Below, in pieces: positions 14,354-22,656 of a stretch of 64,000 nt of DNA. The first letter of the stretch is position 1. Each line of letters opens with the position of its first letter. The stretch comes from Palsa-504 sp963834685. Lineage in GTDB: Bacteria > Actinomycetota > Actinomycetes > Streptosporangiales > Streptosporangiaceae. The translations under genes and the position numbers were made by a program. Where the stretch lies: NCBI GenBank assembly GCA_963834685.1, contig CAWICW010000009.1, forward strand, positions 62,001 to 126,000, given 5' to 3'. The notes below the pieces were generated by a model that saw only the letters and a list, made by a program, of their open reading frames with translations, searched no databases and was not told the DNA's origin.

Positions 14354-16519
14354 ATGAAAGGTTTCCCCATTCGTCGCGTCCCCAGCGAGAGCGTGAGCGA
14401 GACCGCCAAGGCGGTCGCGAAGCGCCAGGCCGAACAGCTCACCCTGGTGCGCCGGCGCGCTCAGCCGGCCGCGGTGTACATCACCCGGTTGACCCTGACC
14501 GCGGTGTTCGCCTACCTGCTCGCGCTGCAGTTGCCGGGCGGGTCGGTCCGGTCGGTCCTCGCCCCGCTGACCGCGCTCCTGGTGGTGCAGGCGACCCTGT
14601 TCCACACCATCCGCAGCGCCGTGCAGCGGGTCATCGGCGTCACCACCGGCGTGCTGGCCGCGGTCGCGGTGTCGGCCTACGTGCCGTTCAGCTGGTGGGT
14701 CCTCGGCCTGCTCATCGCGGGCACGCTCGCGCTCGGCCTGATCCTGCGCCTGCGCGAGGACACCCTGGAGGTCCCGATCAGCGCCATGCTGATCTTCTCG
14801 GTCGACTCGCACGCCGCCGCGACCAGCCGTATCACCGAGACGCTGGTCGGCGCCGCGGCCGGACTGGCCGCCGGCCTGCTCTTCGCGCCGCTGCGGGTCC
14901 AGCCCGCCAAGGACGCGATCGGCGACCTGAGCCGCCAGATGGGCGACCTGCTGGGCCAGATGGCCGACGGCCTGGCCGACGAGCTCGACCCGCGCCGCGC
15001 GGCCGAGTGGCTGGACCGCACCCGGGCGCTGCGCGGCGAGATCGAGCGGGTGGACGACGCGCTCGCCCAGGCCGAGGAGAGCGTCCGGCTGAACCCCCGG
15101 CGGCTCCGCTTGGCCAACCCGGGCTTGGCCAACCCGGCCGCGGGCCTGCGCGACGGCGTCGACACGCTGGAGCGGGCGGCCACCGACCTGCGCGTGCTGG
15201 CCCGCGCGGTCGCCGACAGCACGCGACTGGACAGCGAGGACAGCCCGGTCAAGGACCCGGAAACCCGGGCCCGGCTGGCTGCGGTCATCGCCGAACTCGC
15301 CGCCAGCGTGCGCGCCTACGGCCAGCTCATCGAGGCCGACCCGGAGCCGCTTGACGCCCCGGATGCGCGGGCCGAGCCGATCGCCGAGGTCCTGGAGGAT
15401 CACCTGGAAGAGGCTCAGCGCCAGCAGGACCGGCTGGCCGACGTGCTGGCCGCCGACCCGGCCAAGCGTCCGGACGGCTGGCCGCTGCGCGGCGAGATCC
15501 TGGCTCACGTGGACCGCTTGCGCAGCGAACTCGAGCCCCGGCGCCCGGCGCCGCCGGACCAGACGCGCAGGGCGCTGCGGATGCCGCACCACCGGTCCCG
15601 CACGGCTCCGCCCCGCCGCGGTTACCGGACCGCCCTGCGGTACCGGACTGCCCTGCGGTCCCGGGCGGCCCGGACTGCCCTGCGGTCCCGGGCGGCCCTG
15701 CGGTCGCGGGCGGGCCGGACCGCCGCGCGGGTCCGGGCCCGGCGGCGCGCCTTAGGAGTGCCTTACGCCAGCGGCGGCGGGCCCTGGTCCACCCGGCGCA
15801 CCATGGGCTCGGCCCGCTCCAGGTCGTCCCACATGCACTCGGCCCACCACGTCGCGCCCGCCGCCGCGAGCGGCCCCGCCAGGTCCGCCGCGGCGGCCGG
15901 GTCGGCCGGGCTCATGCCGGACATGACCAGGTCGAACGGCTCGCCGTCACGGCCGATCCGCGTCCGCTGGTCGGTCAGGAACCCGTGGATCTCGCGCACC
16001 GTCACGGCGTCCGGCTGCCGGGGCTTACCCCCGTCGCCGGGAAGCAGGATCGGCATCGCGCCGTCCCAGCGGGCCGCGCGGCGCATCGGCGGCCTGGCCG
16101 GCCATTCCCCGCCGACCCACACCGGGACCCGCGGCCGCTGCACGGGCGTGGGCAGGAACGTCACGTCCTCGACGACCACGTGCTCGCCGCGGAAGGTGAC
16201 CGGCTCGCCCGACCACAGCAGGCTCAGCGCGGTAAGGCCCTCGTCCAGGCGGGCGGCCAGTTCCTTGCGGTCGGTGGTCTCGCCGAAGCTGCCGAACTCA
16301 TCGGCTATCGGGGCGCCGAGACCGACGCCCAAGATCATCCGGCCGCCGGTGAGCCGGTCCAGGGTGGTCACCTCCCGGGCCAGCTTCGACACCCGCCGCC
16401 GCGCCACCGGGGTGATCATCGTGCCGAGCCGGATCCGTTCCGTGGCCAGCGCCGCGGCGGTCAGCAGCACCCACGGGTCGGCGATCGTCCGCCGCAGTGC
16501 CTTGCGGTGCGTGATGTGA
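14354..16519 (+). CDS. FUSC/aromatic acid exporter family membrane protein with long antisense tail
   Basis: The first about 410 residues are a real protein. A short N-terminal region is followed by about six membrane segments (YITRLTLTAVFAYLLALQLP through GLAAGLLFAPLRV, residues 40-185) and a long charged helical cytoplasmic domain (about 190-400) with DHLEEAQRQQDRLADVLAAD. This fits FUSC/ArAE transporters, which usually end near here. The frame does not stop: it passes an Arg-rich repeat (15623-15720) and continues to 16519, antisense to the oxidoreductase gene, for 721 codons in total. The antisense part has no protein-like features. Either the stop has been lost, or a frameshift near the repeat moves it into the frame that stops at 15755. 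Confidence 0.75.
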   Translation: MKGFPIRRVPSESVSETAKAVAKRQAEQLTLVRRRAQPAAVYITRLTLTAVFAYLLALQLPGGSVRSVLAPLTALLVVQATLFHTIRSAVQRVIGVTTGVLAAVAVSAYVPFSWWVLGLLIAGTLALGLILRLREDTLEVPISAMLIFSVDSHAAATSRITETLVGAAAGLAAGLLFAPLRVQPAKDAIGDLSRQMGDLLGQMADGLADELDPRRAAEWLDRTRALRGEIERVDDALAQAEESVRLNPRRLRLANPGLANPAAGLRDGVDTLERAATDLRVLARAVADSTRLDSEDSPVKDPETRARLAAVIAELAASVRAYGQLIEADPEPLDAPDARAEPIAEVLEDHLEEAQRQQDRLADVLAADPAKRPDGWPLRGEILAHVDRLRSELEPRRPAPPDQTRRALRMPHHRSRTAPPRRGYRTALRYRTALRSRAARTALRSRAALRSRAGRTAARVRARRRALGVPYASGGGPWSTRRTMGSARSRSSHMHSAHHVAPAAASGPARSAAAAGSAGLMPDMTRSNGSPSRPIRVRWSVRNPWISRTVTASGCRGLPPSPGSRIGIAPSQRAARRIGGLAGHSPPTHTGTRGRCTGVGRNVTSSTTTCSPRKVTGSPDHSRLSAVRPSSRRAASSLRSVVSPKLPNSSAIGAPRPTPKIIRPPVSRSRVVTSRASFDTRRRATGVIIVPSRIRSVASAAAVSSTHGSAIVRRSALRCVM
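15623..15720 (+). repeat. Tandem 18/27-bp repeat coding for Arg-rich hexapeptides
   Basis: Units TACCGGACYGCCCTGCGG occur at 15623-15640 and 15641-15658. A 27-bp variant (15659-15685), an 18-bp variant (15686-15703) and a decaying copy follow. All unit lengths are multiples of three, so the FUSC frame is kept; the units read YRTALR, YRTALR, SRAARTALR, SRAALR. This marks where the conserved protein ends. Confidence 0.8.
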
Positions 16520-16632
16520 TCCCAGACGAACAGCCCATCCCAGCCCGCCTCCTCGGCCCGCCGGGCCAGGCCGGCGACCACGCGGGGGTCGGCGAAGTCA
16601 CCGAAGTTCGGCACATCGACAGCAAAGCGCAT
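15763..16632 (-). CDS. LLM-class (luciferase-like) flavin/F420-dependent oxidoreductase
   Basis: 289 residues with the TIM-barrel pattern of luciferase-like monooxygenases: MRFAVDVPNFGDFADPRV, ARRAEEAGWDGLFVWDHI, ATERIRLGTMITPVARR, TLDRLTGGRMILGVGLG and VPVWVGGEWPARPPMRRAAR. Either FMN or F420 is possible as cofactor. ATG 16632 fits the family N-terminus; ATG 16638 is an alternative and lies 8 bases behind a TAGTTT -10-like box, which suggests a leaderless transcript. It is divergent from the DUF1349 gene with no space between the start codons. The whole gene is overlapped antisense by the long frame of the FUSC gene. Confidence 0.88.
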   Translation of the reverse strand: MRFAVDVPNFGDFADPRVVAGLARRAEEAGWDGLFVWDHITHRKALRRTIADPWVLLTAAALATERIRLGTMITPVARRRVSKLAREVTTLDRLTGGRMILGVGLGAPIADEFGSFGETTDRKELAARLDEGLTALSLLWSGEPVTFRGEHVVVEDVTFLPTPVQRPRVPVWVGGEWPARPPMRRAARWDGAMPILLPGDGGKPRQPDAVTVREIHGFLTDQRTRIGRDGEPFDLVMSGMSPADPAAAADLAGPLAAAGATWWAECMWDDLERAEPMVRRVDQGPPPLA

Positions 16633-17275
16633 GACCATGTCGTGGCAAACTACCCTGGTGACCGCACTGAAGTTGCCCAGTCTGCCGTTCCCGCTGGAGC
16701 CCGCCGGGAGCCCGCCGCCGGGCTGCCGGGTCCTGCACGGGGCGCTGATCCTGCGCGCGGCGGCCGGGACCGACATGTTCGTCGATCCCGCCGGAGCTGA
16801 TCCGGGCCAGGTTCCGGACGCGGGCCGCTTCGTAGGCCTGCCCCCGGCCGGCGACTTCACGCTGGCCGCCCAGGTGCGGGTGGAGTTCGCCAGCATGTAC
16901 GACGCGGGCGTCCTGCTGCTGCACGCCCGCGAGCGGCACTGGGCCAAGCTGTGCTTCGAGTACTCGCCGCAGCTCCGGCCGACCGCGGTCACCGTCGTGA
17001 CCAAGGGCATCTCCGACGACAGCAACTCCTTCGAGGTCGACGGCGACGCCCTTTGGCTGCGGATCACCCGGTCCGGGGCGGCCTGGGCCTTTCACGCCTC
17101 GACCGACGGGTCCTGGTGGCGGCTGCTGCGTTACTTCGCGCTCGGCGGGGACCCGGCCGAACTGGTCCGGGTCGGCTTCCTGGCCCAGTCACCGACGGGG
17201 CAGGGCTGCACGGCCGCCTTCGACCGCATCTCGTTCCAGCCGGGCGCCCCGGAGAACCTGCGGGACGGCAGCTGA
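16631..17275 (+). CDS. DUF1349 domain-containing protein
   Basis: Up to 214 residues. The pattern FVDPAG near the N-terminus, FTLAAQVRVEF, YDAGVLLLHARERHWAKLCFEYSP, VTVVTKGISDDSNSFEV and LWLRITRSGAAWAFHASTDG is that of DUF1349, a concanavalin-like beta-sandwich family. There is no signal peptide, so it is cytosolic. The start is uncertain: ATG 16631 and ATG 16637 overlap the neighbour's start on the other strand, whereas GTG 16658 (VTALKLPSLPFPLEP) fits the family N-terminus and leaves 25 bases between the genes. Function unknown. Confidence 0.82.
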   Translation: MTMSWQTTLVTALKLPSLPFPLEPAGSPPPGCRVLHGALILRAAAGTDMFVDPAGADPGQVPDAGRFVGLPPAGDFTLAAQVRVEFASMYDAGVLLLHARERHWAKLCFEYSPQLRPTAVTVVTKGISDDSNSFEVDGDALWLRITRSGAAWAFHASTDGSWWRLLRYFALGGDPAELVRVGFLAQSPTGQGCTAAFDRISFQPGAPENLRDGS

Positions 17276-17278
17276 CGC

Positions 17279-17884
17279 CTACCGGGCGGGCCAGCGGCGG
17301 GTGGCCACCAGGGCGGCCAGGTCGGGGGCGAGCCGTAGCTCGGCCGCGTCGAGATCGGGGTGCGTGAGCCAGTGCATCCGGGCCTCGTCAACCTGCCCGT
17401 TGAAGCGCGGCGGCCAGTCTTGCGCGGGGGTCAGGTCGTCGATGACCAGGGTGCCGCCCGGGCGGAGCAGGACCGCGGGGTCGGCTCGGCCGCCGCCGCG
17501 CTTGCCGTGCGCGCCGCCGTCCAGGACGAGCAGGTCGAACGGGGCCTCCCGGTGGATCTCCCGCCAGTCGCCGCGGATCACGGTCACCTGGGGCAGGTCC
17601 TCGACCAGGCCCGCGGCGAGCGCGGCCCGGTTCGCGTCCAGCTCGACGCTGACCAGCCGGGCTCCCGGCTTCGCGCCCGAGGTCAGCCAGGCCAGGCCCA
17701 CGCCGCAGCCGGTACCGGTCTCGCCGATCACCTCGGCGCCGCTGGCCAGCGCGAACAGCAGGCGCCCGTGCTCCGGGCGGCACGAGTTCTCGAAGCCTTC
17801 GCGTCGCGCGATGCTTACCGCTTTGGTCACGAGGGGCGGCAGGTCCCTCAGGCCGTCGTACGCGGCCGTCCCCCGCGGCGACAT
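17279..17884 (-). CDS. Class I SAM-dependent O-methyltransferase family protein
   Basis: 201 residues with an O-methyltransferase fold: VIGETGTGCGVGLAWLTSG is the SAM-binding motif I (about 52-70), LVSVELDANRAALA ends strand 2 with the acidic residue that binds the ribose, and FDLLVLDGGAHGKRGGG plus LRPGGTLVIDDLTPAQDWPP give motifs II and III. The upstream part (TKAVSIARREGFENSCRPEHGRLL) is the helical cap. It converges on the DUF1349 gene with 3 bases between. Substrate unknown. Confidence 0.85.
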   Translation of the reverse strand: MSPRGTAAYDGLRDLPPLVTKAVSIARREGFENSCRPEHGRLLFALASGAEVIGETGTGCGVGLAWLTSGAKPGARLVSVELDANRAALAAGLVEDLPQVTVIRGDWREIHREAPFDLLVLDGGAHGKRGGGRADPAVLLRPGGTLVIDDLTPAQDWPPRFNGQVDEARMHWLTHPDLDAAELRLAPDLAALVATRRWPAR

Positions 17885-18106
17885 CGCCCCAGCCTAGCGC
17901 CCATACGATTCACGGCAGTCTCTTCAGCCCCGCCAGCCACTGCTTTGGCGGAACATTCGGGCTTCGCGGAGGATTTGGTGGACTGGAGTACCGTCGATCA
18001 ACAACTAAGCCCGAAACCACCGCGAAAAATGGCGTTTCTGGTACCCGCGAGGCGCCTGCGGCATGAACCTGGCGTACGCTCACGCCGCCTGCCGCGCTGA
18101 CCGCAA

Positions 18107-18256
18107 GTGAAGCTCGGCGTCAGCTACGACACCGGCTGCTACGGCACTGGCCCCTATGCGCTGCTCGCGGTGACCCCGCACGCGGAGGCCTGCGGCTTCG
18201 AGTCCCACCTGGCCATCCCGGGAATCGCCGGCTACCCTCCCGCGGGCCCGATGCGG
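18107..18256 (+). pseudogene. Truncated LLM-class F420-dependent oxidoreductase (5' remnant)
   Basis: A GTG start opens the frame MKLGVSYDTGCYGTGPYALL, then AVTPHAEACGFESHLAIPGI and AGYPPAGP. This is the standard first 50 residues of F420-type luciferase-like enzymes. Similarity stops abruptly near 18256, and the remaining ~230 residues of the enzyme are not seen anywhere in the window. From there the DNA codes for the C-terminus of the NACHT protein on the other strand. This marks a deletion or insertion junction. Confidence 0.7.
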
Positions 18257-21200
18257 GCGCGATTGGCCATCTCCGACCAGAACGTGCGCATCTGGCTCGG
18301 CCGCAGACCCTGCCAGCGAGCCGTTCTCCGGCCAATTCGCGCCCGGCGCAGGAGCATGTACTGGTGACGGCAGAACGCCTCGCTCAGTTCCGCCCGGTGC
18401 GGCTGCTGCCCTTTGGGGGGATAGGGGCACAGGTCGAACGGGCAGCCATTCAGGCAACTGCTGCTGGGCGGGTTGCTCGCCGCGGTTCCGACGGTGGTGT
18501 CTGGCTTGAGCGCCCGCCGGTCGCGCGTGATGCACGGCGGCAGTATGTCCGTGTTCGCGCGTTCAAGCCATTCCTCGACCTTGCCTGGCTGCTCACCGCG
18601 CTCGGCCAGGTTCAGCAGCAACAGCACATCCGCGACCAGCTGCTGAGCGTGCCGGTCGAGGCCGCTCCAGCCCATCGATGGCTGGATCCACTGGTCATGC
18701 CGGCGGGCTTGGGCCTCAGTCACTTCCTGGCTGTCTCCGACCCGGGTGACCAGATCGCTTTCGTCCATCCATAGGAATCGCTCGGGGTGACCAGTCTCCA
18801 GGGCCCGGGCGGCTAGCACCGCCGCAGCTTGGACGAAGGGGTGGATGTGTCGGTCGCCGCGCCCGTCACGGGCCTGCTCGGCGCTGATCTCTTCCAGCCA
18901 GTGATTCACGGTGGCGTCGGGATTCCAGTTCTGGCCGTCGGCCGTCCACTCGCCCGCCTGGATCTCCCAGAGGCACAACGCCTGGATCAGGGTGAGCTGA
19001 GAGAACCAGTAGCGTGCGTGCTTGAGCATCTCGAGGGCCTCTGCCTGTAGCTGCCCGAGCACGGCGGGCCGGGAGTGCGCCTGCCTGTAACGGCGGTTGG
19101 CCGCGTACTTGAAGCCCTGGGCCAGCGCGATTTCCTGGGAGATCGTCAACCGCCCGTCGAACCGAACACACCGGCGCCACTGCCTGAGGTATCGCTCCGC
19201 GTCCTGATACACCGATCCCGGCCCGTCGTCGCCGCCAGTGGCGCCAATCGACGCGACGAGCAGCGGCGCGAGCCATGCGCTCACCTGCTGAGCCCATTGC
19301 GCTTCGCCGTCGGCCGACGGCGCGTTCGCGGAGTTCGCGGCGCGGCCACGCAGGACTTGGTAGCCCCACAGTTTGCTGTTCTGGTCACGGCCCTGCTGCC
19401 CGACGCTTTGCCCGGGCGTGGCAAGCTCCCACCGGATCTCCTTATAGGCAACGGCACCACCGCGCCCGATCTCCTGGGCAGCGGCCAGCCTGATCCGGTA
19501 GGAACTCTCCTTCAGGCAAATCTCATACAGCTGGGCGTACCCCACGCCGCCCGGGCAGTCGTGCCGCCGGCCGGTCAGCGTGTGCAGCGCGTCACCGAAC
19601 CGGGACACCAGCCCGAGCTTCGCCTCCTCTAGCGTTTGCCGGTCCTCTGACCTGATGTCGGGCCATTGCTGCTGGATCTTCTTGGCCAGGTCGAGGTGCG
19701 AACGGCTCTTCAGCCGGTGGGCATTGGTGCCGGGAGGGCGTGCTGCTACGTGGCCGCTCTGCGCGTTGCCCGCAGCGGACCGGCCCTGTGGCCGACGGCT
19801 CCCGATCCTCGCGGCGGCCTGACTGGCGAACTGGGCCACGGCTTTGCCCGGCCCGGTGTCGGTCCATCCGACAGCGCGGTGATTAGTGGCAATGCTGCTG
19901 ATCTCCATCGCCGCCGCGTAAATGTCCAGGGCCTTGTTGTCGTGCCTGGCGCTGGCCGCTTCGGCCAGCTGATAGCAGACCGCCCCAGGGCTGTCGGGAG
20001 ACGAGCCGGGCGTTCCCGATGGCTGGCCGACGCTCTCCTGCTCGATGAGTTTGCTCCGGGAGTGCAGCACGAGCGCGATTAGGAACTCCCGCCCCGGGCC
20101 GGTGCGCTCGCCGTCCGGCGTGCCGTAGAGCGCCTCGTACACGTACGCGGGGTCACGGAGGGCGGCGTCCATCAGCTGAGAACCGAGAAAGGCCTGGATC
20201 AGGCTGTGCTGGAACCGGACGCGGCTGGCCAGCGGCTCCACCAAGCCGAGCTGGGCTGCCCAGGCCGCAGCCAGCCGCTGATCGATAAGGTGAAACTTGC
20301 CGCCCTTTCTCTCGTCGATCTGTTTAAGGCGTTCCTCGACCTTTTCGTAGATCTCCCCCTCGACGACTGAGTCCAGGCGGACTTCAAGGCTGTCGTCTTT
20401 CAGGCCGACGCAGGCCAGGGCTGACATCCATACCAGGGCGACCTCGCGCTCCGCCGGCCGGAGTGGCACCTCAGGGCGCAGGTCGCCGCGGATCATTGCT
20501 CGTTGCCAGGTCTGCAACAGGCGGACCCGCAGCTTTGACGGGTCATCACCTGGCGTCCCCAGCACCTCGGCCTGACGCGTCGCGATCTGGTCGAGCAGGT
20601 CATAACCGTAGATCTCCTTGGTGATCTGCAGGTATAGCGGGGAATCGGCCACATCGGCGGTCTCCACGATCCAGCTGAGCCGCCGCTCGTCTTCGGTCGG
20701 GCCGGCCTCTGCGACATAGGCCAGGGCTGCGTCCTTGCTGAGCGGCTCGAGTTCGTGGATGGTCGCGTCCATCTCCCGAAGCGGGGTGTGCGGGCGCGAG
20801 GCGATGAACAGGGGAAGACGCTGATCATAGGCCTTACGGATGGCGATGCGGATCTTGTTGTCCCGCTCTTCAGCGTCCTGGTCCCTGGACAGGGCTTCTT
20901 CCAGCCCGTCGGCGAGTACCACGATGCGGCCATCCTGAAGCAGCCGTCGCCAGACCTTCTCCCCTTCGCCCGCCGAGGCCAGCCGCTCGTTGACGGTCTC
21001 CATGAACTGGACTTTGGCTAGTTCCGAGAAATCGAGCGTTTCCGCATCCCGCAAACGGATCGGTACCGGGACCGCCCTTCGCTTGGCCAACATCTCTGTG
21101 AGCAGGACGACTACCGCGGTCTTTCCGGTACCCACGCCGCCGACGAGAACGTGCGGCCGACCGGAGTCGCGATCGCGCAGATCCTCCATGAGCACCCGGC

Positions 21201-21714
21201 ACAGGTCGTCGCGCCCCACGATCTTGCCGAAGATGGGGCCGGCCGTCGGCACCAGGTCACGGGCATGTTGCCGGGCCTTGGCCCGGTACCGCCGGTCCAT
21301 CCGCCAGAACCGCCAGAACAGGAAGACGACCGATGCCAGCGCGATGGACAGCAGCGAGGTGATCCACCCGCTGATGGCACCGCAGGAGACGTCGATGTGG
21401 TTGCAGGCTGCGTCGTCGTTCGGCGGAACGCTCCACGGTTTCCGCAGGAAGAAGACCACGTAAATGGACCGGAGCATCCAGGCCACGAGAATCAGCGCCA
21501 CCAGGGCGATGGCCCAGCCGCTCAGCGTCATCCAGGGCCGGCCGAGCCAGCGTCGCGGCCGGTCGACGCCCCGGTGCCGGAGCCCGAATAGGCGCAGCCG
21601 GTGCCTGAGTCTGTAGACCATCTTCCGCAGCTTCGACCATGCTCCCGTGAACAGCAGCACGATGCCGTCAGGCTCTTTCGTCCGTCTGGCCCGTCTGAGC
21701 AGATGACCCGACAT
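18232..21714 (-). CDS. Membrane-anchored NACHT-domain NTPase (candidate defence/signalling protein)
   Basis: STAND-class NTPase of about 1160 residues. A basic N-terminal segment (1-60) is followed by two membrane segments (about 64-90 and 116-137) with a short outside loop holding two Cys. The NACHT domain has Walker A GGVGTGKT (192-199), a Walker B/DGxE motif RIVVLADGLEEA (263-274) and the sensor-like LFIASRPH. The remaining ~650 residues look helical with no recognised repeat, and end in the FCRHQ...FW..M..RAR pattern seen in actinobacterial NACHT proteins. ATG 21714 lies 6 bases after a G7 tract; ATG 21720 and TTG 21729 are alternatives. The last residues (about GPAGG) and the stop come from the truncated LLM gene. 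Bacterial NACHT proteins include anti-phage sensors, but no effector or adaptor is visible beside it, so a defence role is inference. Confidence 0.85.
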   Translation of the reverse strand: MSGHLLRRARRTKEPDGIVLLFTGAWSKLRKMVYRLRHRLRLFGLRHRGVDRPRRWLGRPWMTLSGWAIALVALILVAWMLRSIYVVFFLRKPWSVPPNDDAACNHIDVSCGAISGWITSLLSIALASVVFLFWRFWRMDRRYRAKARQHARDLVPTAGPIFGKIVGRDDLCRVLMEDLRDRDSGRPHVLVGGVGTGKTAVVVLLTEMLAKRRAVPVPIRLRDAETLDFSELAKVQFMETVNERLASAGEGEKVWRRLLQDGRIVVLADGLEEALSRDQDAEERDNKIRIAIRKAYDQRLPLFIASRPHTPLREMDATIHELEPLSKDAALAYVAEAGPTEDERRLSWIVETADVADSPLYLQITKEIYGYDLLDQIATRQAEVLGTPGDDPSKLRVRLLQTWQRAMIRGDLRPEVPLRPAEREVALVWMSALACVGLKDDSLEVRLDSVVEGEIYEKVEERLKQIDERKGGKFHLIDQRLAAAWAAQLGLVEPLASRVRFQHSLIQAFLGSQLMDAALRDPAYVYEALYGTPDGERTGPGREFLIALVLHSRSKLIEQESVGQPSGTPGSSPDSPGAVCYQLAEAASARHDNKALDIYAAAMEISSIATNHRAVGWTDTGPGKAVAQFASQAAARIGSRRPQGRSAAGNAQSGHVAARPPGTNAHRLKSRSHLDLAKKIQQQWPDIRSEDRQTLEEAKLGLVSRFGDALHTLTGRRHDCPGGVGYAQLYEICLKESSYRIRLAAAQEIGRGGAVAYKEIRWELATPGQSVGQQGRDQNSKLWGYQVLRGRAANSANAPSADGEAQWAQQVSAWLAPLLVASIGATGGDDGPGSVYQDAERYLRQWRRCVRFDGRLTISQEIALAQGFKYAANRRYRQAHSRPAVLGQLQAEALEMLKHARYWFSQLTLIQALCLWEIQAGEWTADGQNWNPDATVNHWLEEISAEQARDGRGDRHIHPFVQAAAVLAARALETGHPERFLWMDESDLVTRVGDSQEVTEAQARRHDQWIQPSMGWSGLDRHAQQLVADVLLLLNLAERGEQPGKVEEWLERANTDILPPCITRDRRALKPDTTVGTAASNPPSSSCLNGCPFDLCPYPPKGQQPHRAELSEAFCRHQYMLLRRARIGRRTARWQGLRPSQMRTFWSEMANRARIGPAGG

Positions 21715-22480
21715 CGCCATCCCCCCCAAGAACTTAGTCGATTCGCGCTATCGTCATGGATCGCAGGTACTAAGCGACTGCACAACTCAATGGCTACGCA
21801 TATACCAGCTATTACCCTGAGGCGCGAGGGTCGAACGTCCTAACAGGCCACAGCCGCCGAATCATTTGTGATGCGAGCTGAGAATATTGATGGCGAAAGG
21901 CTCGCCTTGCCGCGTAACCGGGACGCCGGCAAGGCAGGGACTCCAGCGCCCAATCCGTTGAACGGTCTCCTCGAGCCAAGGCATACCGGCGTCGCGGGCA
22001 GCGTACGCACAGCCCATTCCTATCTCCGGGGAACGACCCTAGCGGGACAATCGCAATCTGTTTAGGCCTGCGCCGTGTCCTGGCCAGGCCGTACTCCGGC
22101 TTTAATCACTCTTATGCCGAACGAACCCACGGTTCCTGCCCTGCAGATGAGTTCTCGCCCCGCTCACGGCCGCGCCTCTCCCGCTCACTTCGGCCAGATC
22201 TCCCGCCCAGCTGCCGCCAAATGTATTCATGCCGCGCTCCCGAAAGATGCGGGCCACACAAGGATCACTCAGACGGCGTGCTACAACCGCAATCCGGCCG
22301 GTCAGGGCCGGGTCGCCGATGGTTCCGGCCAGCGTCCCGGGGAACCGGTCGCCGAGCTGGCCGGCCGGAACCGTCCACAGCAGGAGCGCCAGGGTCGGCC
22401 AGGCATAGCCATCTCAGGCCGGTCCGGCCGCATGCATGCGGTCCCGGCCGCGGCCCTCCTTCACCAGCCGCGGTCGGCCG

Positions 22481-22570
22481 TTACTTGTCGCGAGCAGCGC
22501 GGGATCGGCTCAGCATCCCGGCCGCGTACACGACGATCGCGGTGACGCCGACCGTCAGCCAGGTCTTCAC
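22481..22570 (-). CDS. Possible 29-residue membrane peptide, coupled to the preceding one
   Basis: GTG frame MKTWLTVGVTAIVVYAAGML, then SRSRAARDK and TAA. It has one membrane span and a positively charged C-terminus. It overlaps the previous mini-frame by GTGA, a typical coupled arrangement. Both frames have high GC at the third position. They are small enough to be missed by gene callers. Function unknown; chance cannot be excluded. Confidence 0.35.
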   Translation of the reverse strand: MKTWLTVGVTAIVVYAAGMLSRSRAARDK

Positions 22571-22656
22571 CCGGGCACCTGCCCGAAAACCGCCTCGACG
22601 GCCGTGCCGGCGGCCGTGATCACGACGACCAGAAGGGCGAGGAAGAAGGGGTTCAC
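22567..22656 (-). CDS. Possible 29-residue single-span membrane peptide
   Basis: GTG frame MNPFFLALLVVVITAAGTAV, then EAVFGQVPG. One hydrophobic span (residues 4-18) and strongly GC-biased third positions, as in the host's real genes. The stop overlaps the start of the next mini-frame (GTGA). No ribosome-binding site is visible, and upstream in-frame codons extend to a GTG about 63 bases earlier (22719), so the start is uncertain. Function unknown. Confidence 0.35.
   Translation of the reverse strand: MNPFFLALLVVVITAAGTAVEAVFGQVPG

Noticed and set aside
15623..15720. CRISPR-like or regulatory tandem repeat
   Set aside because: Units are contiguous without spacers and keep the reading frame; it is a coding repeat.
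22110..22400. Minus-strand gene reading LALLLWTVPAGQLGDRFPG
   Set aside because: Open for about 100 codons and GC3-biased at first, but no start codon is in frame and bias is lost downstream; at most a remnant.
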